Assembly: GCF_003046295.1 (NCBI RefSeq)
Contig: NZ_PZZN01000001.1
Location: 1,322,812 to 1,386,811 of the forward strand
Direction of reading: 5' to 3'
DNA length: 64,000 nt
Source of the DNA: Sphingomonas aerolata
Lineage (GTDB): Bacteria > Pseudomonadota > Alphaproteobacteria > Sphingomonadales > Sphingomonadaceae
The translations under genes were made by a program, and so were the position numbers. The notes under the pieces were generated by a model that saw nothing but the letters and a program-made list of their open reading frames with translations, ran no database searches and had not been told where the DNA came from. Below, piece by piece: positions 63,929 through 64,000 of this stretch. Numbering within the stretch: the first letter of the stretch is position 1; every line of letters begins with the position of its first letter.

Positions 63929-64000
63929 ATGAGTGAAGGTACCAAGCGCGGCCGGCCGGGGCTCGGCCGCGGGCTGAACGCGCTGCTCGGCGAGATGGCC
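63929..64000 (+). CDS. parB: chromosome partitioning protein ParB, N-terminal fragment
   Basis: Only 24 codons lie before the window edge: MSEGTKRGRPGLGRGLNALL then GEMA. The KRGRPGLGRGLNALLGE text, with the R-x-G-L-G-R-G-L-x-A-L-L pattern, is the typical ParB N-terminus. The CTPase and parS-binding domains would lie beyond the edge. The frame is open at the right end. Confidence 0.9.
   Translation, partial: MSEGTKRGRPGLGRGLNALLGEMA

Overview
The window is a GC-rich, densely coded chromosomal segment whose gene content and order point to an alphaproteobacterium, most probably Sphingomonadales (Sphingomonas-like). The clues are a hemE-linked replication origin, the mnmE-mnmG-rsmG-parA-parB block, MetX/MetW, COQ9, a class I lysyl-tRNA synthetase, an HWE-family histidine kinase, MmcB and several small proteins typical of sphingomonads. 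I see no insertion sequence, prophage, integron or CRISPR array. This is core chromosome, with one accessory-looking biosynthetic cluster.

Layout. 1-9 kb: the C-terminal end of a DinG-like helicase, a SixA-like phosphatase, YceD and a cytochrome bc1 chaperone, bamE, lysK, a histone-deacetylase-like amidohydrolase, an MFS transporter, a dipeptidase and a TonB. 9-15 kb: etfBA, sucC, a PilZ protein, prs and gltX. 15-20 kb: a second TonB and the riboflavin operon (small membrane protein, ribD, ribE, ribB with a degenerate GCHII domain, ribH). ribD appears to start at CTG. 20-28 kb: an old-yellow enzyme, a DMT exporter with COQ9, feoA-feoB-ssb, and a HWE kinase facing a single-domain response regulator. 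28-36 kb: metX-metW, hisC-tyrA, the coupled ftsE-ftsX-ydcF-plsC operon and a zinc-ribbon membrane protein. 36-41 kb: tRNA-Leu(GAG), two tiny proteins, a double PilZ protein, a MarR-type regulator, an AT-rich spacer, and a three-gene type III polyketide synthase / methyltransferase / FAD oxidoreductase cluster. 41-50 kb: a class A PBP, envelope and metal proteins, SOS-type mmcB with a LexA box, a SleB-type hydrolase, ptsN, hpf and dnaQ.

50-64 kb is the origin domain. Reading toward the origin on the minus strand are ppsR, maf, aroE, coaE and dnaQ. The spacer 53280-53577 carries four perfect DnaA boxes and four GANTC sites and is very probably oriC. On the other side, reading away, are hemE-hemJ, rho, terC and then mnmE-mnmG-rsmG-parA-parB (parB is cut by the window end). 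Three parS sites (two perfect, one 15/16) lie on both sides of the origin. Two of them are inside reading frames, where the site encodes the peptide FHVE. The origin and the segregation system therefore sit together, with genes transcribed away from oriC on both sides.

The most interesting items are oriC with its parS sites, two probable CTG start codons (ribD, hemE) that start-codon-limited ORF callers miss, the type III PKS cluster, the LexA-box dyad before mmcB, and a 67-residue beta-solenoid (bactofilin-like) mini-protein translationally coupled to a dienelactone hydrolase / Ogt operon. All functional statements rest on reading motifs and gene order by eye; no database search was possible.
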